Shown here: positions 5,775-13,874 of the stretch, piece by piece
How positions within the stretch are numbered: position 1 is the stretch's first letter
Layout of the letters: every line of letters starts with the position of its first letter
Origin: Selenomonadaceae bacterium
GTDB taxonomy: Bacteria; Bacillota; Negativicutes; Selenomonadales; Selenomonadaceae
Direction: 5' to 3'
Assembly (NCBI GenBank): GCA_017635875.1
Contig: JAGBKP010000039.1
Span: forward strand, 1-34,392
Length of the DNA stretch: 34,392 nucleotides
Translations under genes and position numbers: made by a program
Notes under the pieces: generated by a model
What the model saw: the letters and a program-made list of their open reading frames with translations, nothing else
What the model was told of the DNA's origin: nothing
Database searches by the model: none

Positions 5775-7865
5775 ATGCGTATTGATTTGTTGCCGCTTGA
5801 AACCTGTCAAGGTTATAAAATCCGTCCCGGATTTTTCTTGCTGCCGGGTACTACTCTTTTTCCCGGCGGGGTGAACTTTACCCTTTACACGAAAGACGCG
5901 GCAAGCGTTGAATTGGTCTTTTTCAACAGCGGCGAAACGGAGCCTTTCGCTACTATTCCTTATACTTCAAAATATCGCATCGGAAATATTTATTCTATGT
6001 TTATCTTTAACGTGGACATAGACGACCTTGAATACGGATTTAGATTAGACGGCAAATGGTCGCCCTCAGAGGGTTTTTTGTTCAATAAAAACAAAACCCT
6101 TATGGACCCTCGCGCGAAACTCGTAACGGGACGGGATATTTGGGGAGAAATTCCAAACACGGACAACGAATATCAACTTCGCGGCAAAATTCCCCGCAAC
6201 AGCTTTGAATGGGGAGAGGACGCGCCGCTTAAAACGCCGCATAACGAACTTATAATCTACGAATTGCATGTGCGCGGATATACGAAGGACAAATCCTCGA
6301 ACGTCGGCGCAAAGGGCACTTACAAAGGGCTTGCGCAGAAGATACCGTATTTAAAGGAGCTTGGCGTGACTGCCGTCGAGCTTATGCCGATTTTCGAGTT
6401 TGACGAATTTGACGGACTCTCGGAGCCGCGTATGAGTCCCGAAGGAAAACCTTTATATAATTATTGGGGATATAACACGACGGCGTTTTTCGCGCCTAAA
6501 GCCGGTTACGCCGTATCGGGGCGCGTACACGGGCAGATTGATGAATTTAAAACTTTGGTGAAAAAACTTCATAGCGAGGGAATAAAGGTCATCTTGGACG
6601 TGGTCTTTAACCATACGGGAGAAGGCAACGAGGAAGGTCCCATCATCTCGTTTAAGGGATTTGACAATAAGAATTATTACATATTGGAAGATAACGGCGG
6701 GTATAAGAATTTCAGCGGTTGCGGCAATACGTTTAACTGCAATAATCCGATTGTGCGAAAAATTATCAGAGATTGCTTAAAATACTGGGTTGCGGAATAT
6801 CACGTTGACGGCTTTAGGTTTGATTTAGCGTCCATTTTGGCGCGCGATAAAAACGGCGAGCCGATAGAAAATCCGCCGCTCCTGGAGGAAATCGCCGTAG
6901 ACCCCGTGCTTGCGGACGCGATTATAATAGCGGAGGCTTGGGACGCGGCCGGGCTTTATCAAGTCGGCACCTTTCCCGCTTACGGCAGATGGGCGGAGTG
7001 GAACGGACGCTATCGCGACGATATGAGACGGTTTTTAAAAGGCGACGCGGGTTTTGCCAAGCTTGCGGCTATGCGTATGGCAGGCTCAGAGGATATTTAC
7101 AGCCGCAAAAAACGCGGAGAATTTGCCTCTATCAATTTTATCACTTGTCACGACGGCTTTACGCTGAATGATTTGTATTCCTACAACGAAAAACATAATT
7201 ATTTGAACGGCTGGAACGGTACGGACGGCGGCAACGATAATTTCAGTTGGAACGCGGGCGTTGAAGGCGAAACGGATAACGAAGAAATAAACGCCTTAAG
7301 GATGAGGCTTAAAAAGAACGCCATAGCGACGCTTCTTTTAAGTCGCGGCATACCGATGCTTCTGGCAGGAGACGAATTTTCAAACACGCAGTACGACAAT
7401 AACAATCCGTACTGTCAAGACAATGAAATCTCTTGGCTAAACTGGCATAATTTAGAGAAAAACAAAGAATTATTTAACTTTACAAAGCGAATGATAAACT
7501 TTAGAAAGTTACATCCATCTCTTAAGAATATGTCTATAACGCCGCCGGAAAACTATCCATCCGTAAGTTTGCACGGAGAAAACGCTTGGCAGTTCGACGA
7601 ACATCCCGAAAACAGGATATTGGGGCTATTGTTTACGGGCGAATTTGACGGCGAATCGGATTTTGTATACGTCGGAATGAATATGCATTGGGATATGCAC
7701 ACCATGTGGCTCCCGGATTTACCCAAAGATTACAGATGGGAAATAGTGGCGGACACAAGCTATGAAAAGGATTCGTTTTTCGAGGAGAGCAAGAGGGCGA
7801 ACGTAGGCGCGCCCAAAAAAGTAAAACCCCGCTCGCTTTTTGTGGCGACGGGGGTGAAAAATTAA
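5775..7865 (+). CDS. glgX: Glycogen debranching enzyme, GlgX/isoamylase type
   Basis: A 696-residue cytosolic GH13 enzyme that hydrolyses alpha-1,6 branches of phosphorylase-trimmed glycogen. An N-terminal CBM48-like beta domain (about residues 15-110; FPGGVNFTLYTKDAASVELVFF) is followed by the (beta/alpha)8 catalytic domain. GH13 regions are visible: DVVFNH (275-280), DGFRFD with nucleophile D350, IIAEAWD with acid/base E387, and the transition-state Asp in TCHDG (D460). WGYNT and the NNPYCQDNEISWLNW segment are typical of GlgX/TreX. It is somewhat longer than E. coli GlgX. It starts at ATG with GAGGAAG about 8 nt upstream. Monocistronic here; no other glycogen genes are in the window. A complete palindrome element begins 2 nt after the stop. 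Confidence 0.93.
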   Translation: MRIDLLPLETCQGYKIRPGFFLLPGTTLFPGGVNFTLYTKDAASVELVFFNSGETEPFATIPYTSKYRIGNIYSMFIFNVDIDDLEYGFRLDGKWSPSEGFLFNKNKTLMDPRAKLVTGRDIWGEIPNTDNEYQLRGKIPRNSFEWGEDAPLKTPHNELIIYELHVRGYTKDKSSNVGAKGTYKGLAQKIPYLKELGVTAVELMPIFEFDEFDGLSEPRMSPEGKPLYNYWGYNTTAFFAPKAGYAVSGRVHGQIDEFKTLVKKLHSEGIKVILDVVFNHTGEGNEEGPIISFKGFDNKNYYILEDNGGYKNFSGCGNTFNCNNPIVRKIIRDCLKYWVAEYHVDGFRFDLASILARDKNGEPIENPPLLEEIAVDPVLADAIIIAEAWDAAGLYQVGTFPAYGRWAEWNGRYRDDMRRFLKGDAGFAKLAAMRMAGSEDIYSRKKRGEFASINFITCHDGFTLNDLYSYNEKHNYLNGWNGTDGGNDNFSWNAGVEGETDNEEINALRMRLKKNAIATLLLSRGIPMLLAGDEFSNTQYDNNNPYCQDNEISWLNWHNLEKNKELFNFTKRMINFRKLHPSLKNMSITPPENYPSVSLHGENAWQFDEHPENRILGLLFTGEFDGESDFVYVGMNMHWDMHTMWLPDLPKDYRWEIVADTSYEKDSFFEESKRANVGAPKKVKPRSLFVATGVKN

Positions 7866-7866
7866 A

Positions 7867-7964
7867 GGGCATCTCTAAAAACATTACTTTCTTTTTCGCC
7901 TGTGCCCTTTGGGTATATAAGAAAAAGAAAGAAAAGAAGCGAAAAGAAGGGTTTTAGAGGTTAC
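7867..7964. repeat. Complete about 98-bp palindrome element with terminal inverted repeats
   Basis: The left end GGGCATCTCTAAAAAC (7867-7882) pairs with the right end GGGTTTTAGAGGTTAC (7949-7964) as diverged inverted repeats. Inside, TACTTTCTTTTTC pairs with GAAAAAGAAAG around an insert containing GCCTGTGCCCTTTGGGTA. The left end starts 2 nt after the glgX stop codon. Confidence 0.85.
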
Positions 7965-7975
7965 TTTTAATAAGA

Positions 7976-8002
7976 AATACCCCGCCAAAGCGGGGTATTT
8001 TT
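7976..8002 (+). terminator. Rho-independent terminator after glgX
   Basis: AATACCCCGC (7976-7985), loop CAAA, GCGGGGTATT (7990-7999), then T5. It lies between convergent glgX and ktrA, about 110 nt past glgX, with the palindrome element in between. A short A run on the other side may allow some bidirectional use. Confidence 0.9.
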
Positions 8003-8061
8003 ATAGCAATCTTTAATTTTAAAAGAAGAAAGTAAGATTTTTAAATACGCCTAAAACGAAC

Positions 8062-8724
8062 TCACAAAAACTCTTCGGTTTCAAACGTTGACAAAGCGTC
8101 CGGCGAGCCTATTACAAAAATTTTGTCCCCTTCTTTAAAATCATAGTCGGGAGGCGGAGGGATCATCGCTTCTTTTTTGTTTTTGATAGCGATAACGATT
8201 ATATTATACTTTACTCTCCAATCTACTTTCATTAGATTTTTGCCTATATATTTTGACGGTACAATCAATTTCAAAATCTTTATATCTCCGTCAATGTCAA
8301 GATAATCAACGGCGTTCTCGGAAACAAGATGCAGCGCGAGCCTTTTTGCCGTGTCTCTTTCCGAAAAAATCACTTTGGTCGCTCCGATTTTTTTTACCAT
8401 TTCCGCGTGGCGTTCGTCTATGGCTTTGACTATGATTTCCGGCACTTTCATCTCCGCGCAGAGCATAGCCGCCATAAGACTTGATTCTAAATTTTTCGAA
8501 GCGATAACCACCGCGTCCATATCTGCGATTCCCGCTTGTCGCAATGCGTGCGCATTTCTAATATCAAAAACCATAATATGCGTCAGTTTATCCGCTATGG
8601 ATTCCGCTATAGTTTCATCTTTATCAACGCCTAAAACGCTGTAGCCCATTTTTTCAAGGGCTATGGCAAAACTGCTGCCAAAACGCCCCAGCCCCAACAC
8701 TGCATACTGTTTTTTATCTGCCAT
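8062..8724 (-). CDS. ktrA: KtrA/TrkA-type potassium channel regulatory subunit
   Basis: A 220-residue peripheral cytosolic protein with a single RCK unit: an N-terminal Rossmann domain (YAVLGLGRFGSSFA, the GxGxxG nucleotide-binding turn; D36 of GVDKD at the end of strand 2) and a C-terminal RCK_C domain from about residue 140 (LIVPSKYIGKNLMKVDWR...EGDKIFVIGSPDAL). One RCK unit is characteristic of KtrA rather than the duplicated E. coli TrkA. It gates the membrane subunit KtrB in response to ATP/ADP or NAD(H), and in Firmicutes c-di-AMP. It lies downstream of ktrB on the same strand, separated by a palindrome element (8749-8850), so gene order is ktrB-ktrA. The start ATG is preceded by GAGGGG. 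Confidence 0.93.
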   Translation of the reverse strand: MADKKQYAVLGLGRFGSSFAIALEKMGYSVLGVDKDETIAESIADKLTHIMVFDIRNAHALRQAGIADMDAVVIASKNLESSLMAAMLCAEMKVPEIIVKAIDERHAEMVKKIGATKVIFSERDTAKRLALHLVSENAVDYLDIDGDIKILKLIVPSKYIGKNLMKVDWRVKYNIIVIAIKNKKEAMIPPPPDYDFKEGDKIFVIGSPDALSTFETEEFL

Positions 8725-8748
8725 ATAATCCCCTCGTTAAAAACTCAA

Positions 8749-8850
8749 GGTAACCTCTAAAAACCCTTCTTTTCTCTTTTTCTTTTTTCCCCGCAAGCGG
8801 GACAGGCAAAAAAGAAGAGAGAAAAAGAAAGTAAGGTTTTTAGAGATGCA
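8749..8850. repeat. Complete about 102-bp palindrome element inside the ktrBA operon
   Basis: Terminal inverted repeats GGTAACCTCTAAAAACC (8749-8765) and its counterpart ending TTTTTAGAGATGCA (8837-8850). The central GC insert is the inverse of the one at 5446-5464 (CCCGC with GCGGG, then GACAGGC). The element is flanked by a direct CTCAA on both sides (8744-8748 and 8851-8855), compatible with a 5-bp target duplication; the right copy contains the ktrB stop codon. Confidence 0.87.
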
Positions 8851-8851
8851 C

Positions 8852-10213
8852 TCAACCTATCATAATATTCTCTTTAGGATATTTAATCGCGGTATTTTTC
8901 TGCGCTATTAAAGCGAGCATAAACGTCATTATTCCCACTCTGCCCACCAACATAGTAAGCGAGAGTACCAGTTTACCCGAATAATTCCACTCGTTGGTTA
9001 TGCCTATACCCATTCCTACGGTACCAAAACCGGATACGGTTTCAAATATTACTTCCAGCAGTTCGTGGCGTTCGCCGTCTATTATCGACAGAATAATACT
9101 TGCGACTATTACCCAAATCGCGCCCATAGAGAAAATCGCAAAGGATTGATCCCGAAGAGCGGTGGGAATCTCTCTGCCAAAGATTACGATGTTGTTTTTG
9201 CCGCGAAGAACAGCCCATATTGACATCACGATAATGAAGAAAGTGGTACACTTTATGCCGCCGCCCGTAGAAAGCGGCGACGCGCCTATAAACATCAAAA
9301 GAACCATAACAAGCTGAGAAATTTGTCCCGTTTCGGATAAATCAAAGCTGTTAAATCCCGCAGTTCTGCAAGAAATAGACATAAAACAAGAATTTACGAT
9401 TTTTTCAAATTCATTCATATTCCCTATGGTATGCGGATTATAAAATTCCACGACAAGAATGGGAAGAGTCCCCGCAACTATCATAATCGCGGTTGTAATG
9501 ACAACGATTTTCGTATGCAGTGAAAATTTCGCAAAACTGCGTCTGTGTAAAAAATCGGCCATAACGGTAAAACCGATACCGCCAAGAACTATAAGCGTTC
9601 CGATGCACATAAGGAGAAAATTGTCGTCGTTTCTCTTGCATAGGCTGTCATAATTGCCGAATAAATCAAATCCCGCATTGCAAAAGGCGGAAACGGAGTG
9701 AAAAATCCCGTAACCTATCGCCTCAAGACCAAATTCGGGGAAAAAATGAACAGTCAACAAAATCGCGAAAAATCCTTCAATAGCGAAGGTGTATTTCAGC
9801 ATACACTTTATTAAATCAAGCAACCCGCTTTGATTTTTTTGATTGAGCGACTCTTGCAGAATTAAATTTTGTCGCATTTTAAACCTGTAACCCATAGAAT
9901 GAGCCGCCAAAGTAGCAAGAGTCATAATTCCAAGACCGCCCACCTGTATCAACAAAAGCATAACGATTTTTCCAAACACGGTCAAATCGTTCTTTAAGTC
10001 TACCACGGTAAGCCCCGTAACGCAGGAAGCGGAGGTGGAAATAAAAAGCGCGTCTATGGGGTGAAGCCCCATAGCATCCGTCGTACTGATGGGAAGCATC
10101 AATAAGCCCGTTCCGAGCAGTATCATAAAAATAAAACTTAACAATATTACCTGCGTTGGTTTTAGTAAAAAGTACTTTTGCAGCGTTTTAATATCAAAGC
10201 GTTTTAAACGCAC
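8852..10213 (-). CDS. ktrB: KtrB/TrkH-type potassium uptake membrane subunit
   Basis: A 453-residue ion-conducting subunit of the Trk/Ktr/HKT superfamily. The four pseudo-repeats each show a selectivity-filter-like loop: SASCVTGLTV, SAFCNAGFDL, SCRTAGFNSF and VSGFGTVGMG, with membrane helices between them. It imports K+, probably Na+-coupled, with KtrA from the downstream gene. I choose the GTG at 10213: AAGGAAG sits 9 nt upstream and the protein then begins MRLKRFDIKTLQKYF. An in-frame ATG at 10237 has no ribosome binding site and lies in the terminal motif of the adjoining repeat. The stop codon lies in the flanking CTCAA of a repeat element, which separates the two ktr genes. Confidence 0.9.
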   Translation of the reverse strand: MRLKRFDIKTLQKYFLLKPTQVILLSFIFMILLGTGLLMLPISTTDAMGLHPIDALFISTSASCVTGLTVVDLKNDLTVFGKIVMLLLIQVGGLGIMTLATLAAHSMGYRFKMRQNLILQESLNQKNQSGLLDLIKCMLKYTFAIEGFFAILLTVHFFPEFGLEAIGYGIFHSVSAFCNAGFDLFGNYDSLCKRNDDNFLLMCIGTLIVLGGIGFTVMADFLHRRSFAKFSLHTKIVVITTAIMIVAGTLPILVVEFYNPHTIGNMNEFEKIVNSCFMSISCRTAGFNSFDLSETGQISQLVMVLLMFIGASPLSTGGGIKCTTFFIIVMSIWAVLRGKNNIVIFGREIPTALRDQSFAIFSMGAIWVIVASIILSIIDGERHELLEVIFETVSGFGTVGMGIGITNEWNYSGKLVLSLTMLVGRVGIMTFMLALIAQKNTAIKYPKENIMIG

Positions 10214-10234
10214 ACGACTACACTTCCTTAAGAG

Positions 10235-10587
10235 CATATTTAAAAACCTTACTTTCTTTTTCTCTCTTCTTTTTTGTAAAAAAGAAAAGATAAAAAGAAA
10301 GTAACAAAGAAAAAGAGAAAAGAAAAAACTTTAACAGTTTACAGACTGTAGACAAATTAAAAAATTAAAAGCAATAGCAATAAAACTAATCAATAGAGTT
10401 TATTAAAATTTTTTCTCTCTCTTTCTTTTCTTTGCTTTTTTCATACAATATCTTAACACTTTAGTGTTTAGATATTGTTGTGCCCTTTGGGTACTTTTCT
10501 TTCTCTGCTCTTTTTTATAAAAAAGAGAGAGAAAGAAAAGAAAGAAGAAGATATGTCTACAATCTGCTTTTCTCTTTTTCTTTGTTA
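10235..10587. repeat. Large composite repeat between ktrB and the hybrid kinase
   Basis: It fills the whole 370-nt gap. Order: a degenerate terminal motif (10235-10248), an imperfect palindrome (10249-10304, TTACTTTC to GAAAGTAA), linker, then AT-rich core (CAGACTGTAGACAAATT to AATCAATAGAGTTTATT). A hairpin module follows, with CAATATCTTAACACT (10446-10460) pairing to 10463-10477 with one mismatch, then GTGCCCTTTGGGTAC. A second palindrome (10494-10540) and an inverted linker (CTTTTTCTTTGTTA) complete it. That linker supplies the TAA stop of the kinase gene at 10585. No gene lies within. Confidence 0.85.
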
Positions 10588-13500
10588 CCCCAAAACTTCT
10601 TCAATCGTCTTAAACATCTTATCAACGTCAAGAGGTTTTGCGATATGGGCGTTCATACCCGCCGCGAGCGCGGTTTCCACGTCTTCTTTGAAAGCGTTTG
10701 CCGTCATCGCTATAATGGGAATGTTTTTGAGCTTTTCGCTTTCAAGGGCGCGAATTGCTTTTGTCGTCTCGTAGCCGTTCATCTCCGGCATTTGTATATC
10801 CATTAGCACCAAGTCGAACGGATTATCTTCCGATTCGATTACTTTTTCAAGCGCAATTTTGCCGTTTTCCGCAGTTTCCACCTGCATATCAAATTCCGAC
10901 AAAATCATTACGGCGATTTCACGATTCATCTCCACGTCTTCTGCAAGAAGCACGCGCAAACCTTTCAAATCCACAGCGCTCTCGCGCTCCGCGCTCTCGC
11001 GCTCCGCGCTCTCGCGCTCCGCGCTCTCGCGTTTCCCCTCTACGAGGGGAAACGCGAGATGAATGATAAACGTCGTGCCTTTGCCCGTTTTAGTTTCCAC
11101 TCGCACCGCGCCGTCCATCATATCAATAATGGATTTTGTAATGCTCATTCCAAGCCCTGTGCCTTGAATGTTCGATACGGAGCGGTCTCTTGCGTACGCG
11201 TCGAACACCGTCGCCGCAAATTCGTCGCTCATACCTATGCCCGTATCTCGTACTCTTAATTCGTAGTACGCCTTTTTATCCGAAAGTTTTAGGTCGGGGT
11301 CGATGATTACGTTTGAGTTTTCGCCTTCGTCCTCGTCTTTCGCGGACTTATTGTAATAGTACGCGCCCGTTCTTGCAAGGTATTCCTCTTTTGTGATTTC
11401 CGAGATTGTAACGGCGACAGCCCCGCCTTTCGGGGTGAATTTATAAGAATTTGAGATAAGGTTTAAAAGCACGCGGTTAAGCCGCTTTCCGTCCGCCGCC
11501 ACCCATTCGTTTTTAATATCGGTTTCAACCGTATATTTTAGATTTTTTCCCTCCATTTGAGTTTTAAACAAGTCCTTGACTTCCATAATACAGTTTTTAA
11601 TATTTGTAGCGGTTATTTCGAGTGTGAACTTGTTGTTTTCAATGCGGCTTACCTCTAATATATCGTTTATGAGGGAAAGGAGATTGTCGCTCGCCGTTTC
11701 GATTTTAGAGAGATAATCCTTCGTTTTATCGTCCAAATCCTCTTTCTTCAAAAGGTTTACATAGCCTATAATGGCGTTCATCGGCGTTCTTATGTCGTGG
11801 CTCATATTGAAGAAGAACGTGCTTTTCGCCACGTTTTCCTTTTGAAGCAAAGTCCTTTCGAGTTCGGTCTTTCTTTCCCTTGCCATCATCAGGCTGTATA
11901 TATTAAACATAATATATAATGAAATGGCTAAGACTATTATTTGCAAGATATTATGAAACGCCAGAGAATTTTCAAGCTCTTCAAGGTTAGTCCCGACAAA
12001 TTCCGTGACTTGTTTTTCTTCGTTTTTGTTTAATCTTACGCCGTAGGCTTTGAGTTCGGCGAGATGGTGCTTGTTAATGGCGGTAATCGCCTCGTTTACG
12101 TTATCCTTAACGGATTCCCTCATCCAGAGCATAGACGAGAGGAAAATCATCGCAAGGAGAGCAATCCAAGCAACCGTACTCTTGCCAAAACGCCTTGCGC
12201 GGTCGCGTTTAAAGATGTAGCGATAAACGGCAAAGCCCAAAATGCTCCACACTATCAGCATAAAGTAGCTTTCCACCGCCAGATTTGCCGTTGAAAAATT
12301 CCAAGGCACAATGAAGTATAGGAAAAAGAACACGGATATTAAAAGCCCCGCCGCGCCGGTTACAGTAACTTTTTTGTTATGGTCTACAATAGCGGCTTTA
12401 AGCGCGGCGGCGGAGGTGTACGCGTAAGCTATCGTTGTGCCGATAGTATTTACGTCTATAATCCAGCTAATAGCCGTGCGTCCGAAAAATGGAATGGGGA
12501 GCGATATTAGCATTATAAATAAAATAGTGTTACGCGGCGAGCCGTCCTCCGTAAGTCTTTTAAACCAACGGGGGAGAAGATTGTCCCGCGCCATAGCGTA
12601 TACTAGGCGACTGCCTCCTATGGTGTTGCCCAAGAGCCCCGTCATTGCCGCAGAAAAAAGCGTAACGCCTAAAAGCGTAAGCCCATTTTCGCCTAAAAAT
12701 CTATATACGGCGTGGAAAACCGGCAGGGCGTATATGCCTTTAAGTTCGGGCAAAGAATTAAAATACGCAGGCCAAGAGCCAAACGCGTAGGGAGAAGCGG
12801 AAATTGCAAGATATGACAATGCGACATAGGAATAAATGCCTAAAATAATGGCGAAAACCATTACGGTAAATGTTTTTTTTGTACTGAATTTAAATTCTTC
12901 GGCGGAGTTTGAAACGGACTCAAAACCCGCGAACGCCCAAGGCGCGAGGACGATTATCCCTAAAACGGAAAGGGCGGGGGAATGGTTTATAGAAAAATAC
13001 GGTTTTATTTCAAATAAATATGTACCGTTTGCCGAAAGCGTCGCGGCAAAGCCCGCCGTTATGCCGACGAGCATAATAAATACCATAAGTATTTGAAGTT
13101 TTACCGCAAGCGTCTTTTTATATATGGCGAGCGCGCCGAAAAGGAGAATGGCGGCGATTTCCGTAAGTATTTCGCCGGCGTATATGTGATAACCCGCGAT
13201 GGTGTAGTGAAATCCAAATTGAAATATATCCCCCGCAAGGTTTCGAAAGATGAGGACAAGCGCGGTGACGTTCGCCCAAGTGATGGCGATAAATACGAGG
13301 AGCAAAAACCAAGAAGCGATAAAGCCGTGGTCGTGTCCGAAGGTAAATTTTGAAAAGGCGTAAGTGCCGCCCGCGTCGTGATGGCGACGCATCATATAAT
13401 AATAATTGTAACCGATAATAAGCATAATAAGGCCGCCGATGGTCATACCGACAGCGACGCCAAGCGGGCCGCCGATAGGAAGAAAGACGGTGGCGGGCAT

Positions 13501-13590
13501 AATAAACGCGCCCCAACCGACGGCGCATCCAAAAGCGAGGGCGAATACGCCCAGAGGCGATAAATACTGTTGTAACTTTTGCGTAGGCAT
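10585..13590 (-). CDS. Amino-acid permease (APC) fused to hybrid histidine kinase with receiver
   Basis: A 1001-residue membrane protein. Residues 1-460 are an APC-superfamily amino-acid/polyamine permease (FGCAVGWGAF in helix 1, APWAFAGFESVSNSAEEF, GSRLVYAMARDNLLP). Two more helices (about 473-490 and 548-567) bracket an extracytoplasmic helical segment. The kinase core follows: H-box with H598 in NMSHDIRTP, N-box N714, G1 DTGIG (782-786), G2 GTGLGM (810-815). The receiver (about 876-1000) has phospho-acceptor D931, T963 and K985. The permease probably senses, or both transports and senses, an amino acid, in the manner of CbrA's transporter-kinase fusion; that is inference. A linker repeat RESAERESAERESA sits at 854-872. 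Start ATG has GGAG upstream. It is third in a minus-strand operon after two small genes (9-nt gap). The output partner is not in the window. Confidence 0.9.
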   Translation of the reverse strand: MPTQKLQQYLSPLGVFALAFGCAVGWGAFIMPATVFLPIGGPLGVAVGMTIGGLIMLIIGYNYYYMMRRHHDAGGTYAFSKFTFGHDHGFIASWFLLLVFIAITWANVTALVLIFRNLAGDIFQFGFHYTIAGYHIYAGEILTEIAAILLFGALAIYKKTLAVKLQILMVFIMLVGITAGFAATLSANGTYLFEIKPYFSINHSPALSVLGIIVLAPWAFAGFESVSNSAEEFKFSTKKTFTVMVFAIILGIYSYVALSYLAISASPYAFGSWPAYFNSLPELKGIYALPVFHAVYRFLGENGLTLLGVTLFSAAMTGLLGNTIGGSRLVYAMARDNLLPRWFKRLTEDGSPRNTILFIMLISLPIPFFGRTAISWIIDVNTIGTTIAYAYTSAAALKAAIVDHNKKVTVTGAAGLLISVFFFLYFIVPWNFSTANLAVESYFMLIVWSILGFAVYRYIFKRDRARRFGKSTVAWIALLAMIFLSSMLWMRESVKDNVNEAITAINKHHLAELKAYGVRLNKNEEKQVTEFVGTNLEELENSLAFHNILQIIVLAISLYIMFNIYSLMMARERKTELERTLLQKENVAKSTFFFNMSHDIRTPMNAIIGYVNLLKKEDLDDKTKDYLSKIETASDNLLSLINDILEVSRIENNKFTLEITATNIKNCIMEVKDLFKTQMEGKNLKYTVETDIKNEWVAADGKRLNRVLLNLISNSYKFTPKGGAVAVTISEITKEEYLARTGAYYYNKSAKDEDEGENSNVIIDPDLKLSDKKAYYELRVRDTGIGMSDEFAATVFDAYARDRSVSNIQGTGLGMSITKSIIDMMDGAVRVETKTGKGTTFIIHLAFPLVEGKRESAERESAERESAERESAVDLKGLRVLLAEDVEMNREIAVMILSEFDMQVETAENGKIALEKVIESEDNPFDLVLMDIQMPEMNGYETTKAIRALESEKLKNIPIIAMTANAFKEDVETALAAGMNAHIAKPLDVDKMFKTIEEVLG
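10976..11058. repeat. 15-bp tandem repeat plus 14-bp palindrome inside the kinase gene
   Basis: Three units of GCGCTCTCGCGCTCC (10976-10990, 10991-11005, 11006-11020) and a partial fourth. Then a perfect palindrome with arms CTCGCGTTTCCCCT (11026-11039) and its complement (11045-11058). In the protein this encodes the RESAE repeats between ATPase and receiver domains. The units keep frame, so copy-number change would only alter linker length. Confidence 0.92.
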
Positions 13591-13599
13591 AAAACTCTC

Positions 13600-13869
13600 C
13601 TAACGTTTGACTTCTCCGTGTTGAAACCGCTTCATCCACATTCTGATTATTCTGTCGCGGTTTTTCTTCAAGTAGCGAAGGATTTTTCCCATATCCTTTT
13701 TTTCAACGCTTCCCGTATCCTTCGCCAGTTCTGCGGAATCGCCGGTTATCCAAAATTTTGTCGCGTTTTTTTGCGGGTGTTTGGATACGTGTACATGAAT
13801 AGGTTCGTTTTCTTCGCCTATCCAAAAATATATTGCATATCCAAGGTAAGTCAATAGTGCGCTGGGCAT
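13600..13869 (-). CDS. DUF4160-family small protein
   Basis: An 89-residue protein beginning MPSALLTYLGYAIYFWIGEENEPIHVHVSKH. The start MP, the aromatic strand and the EPIHVHV motif are the DUF4160 signature; the C-terminal half is basic and helical (GKILRYLKKNRDRIIRMWMKRF). DUF4160 genes commonly occur as the first or second gene of small two-gene units resembling toxin-antitoxin modules, often beside DUF2442; biochemical function is not established. I choose the ATG at 13869 because GAGGT lies 8 nt upstream and the family starts there; the longer reading frame to 13920 overlaps the preceding gene. The preceding gene's stop is 5 nt away and the kinase start is 9 nt downstream, so all three are probably co-transcribed. 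Confidence 0.78.
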   Translation of the reverse strand: MPSALLTYLGYAIYFWIGEENEPIHVHVSKHPQKNATKFWITGDSAELAKDTGSVEKKDMGKILRYLKKNRDRIIRMWMKRFQHGEVKR

Positions 13870-13874
13870 AGATA

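Noticed and set aside
10976..11025. CRISPR-like array
   Set aside because: The 15-bp units are directly contiguous, without spacers, and in frame inside a coding gene.
13118..13639. 173-residue Arg/His/Tyr-rich reading frame on the minus strand
   Set aside because: Out-of-frame shadow of the permease-kinase gene with implausible composition.
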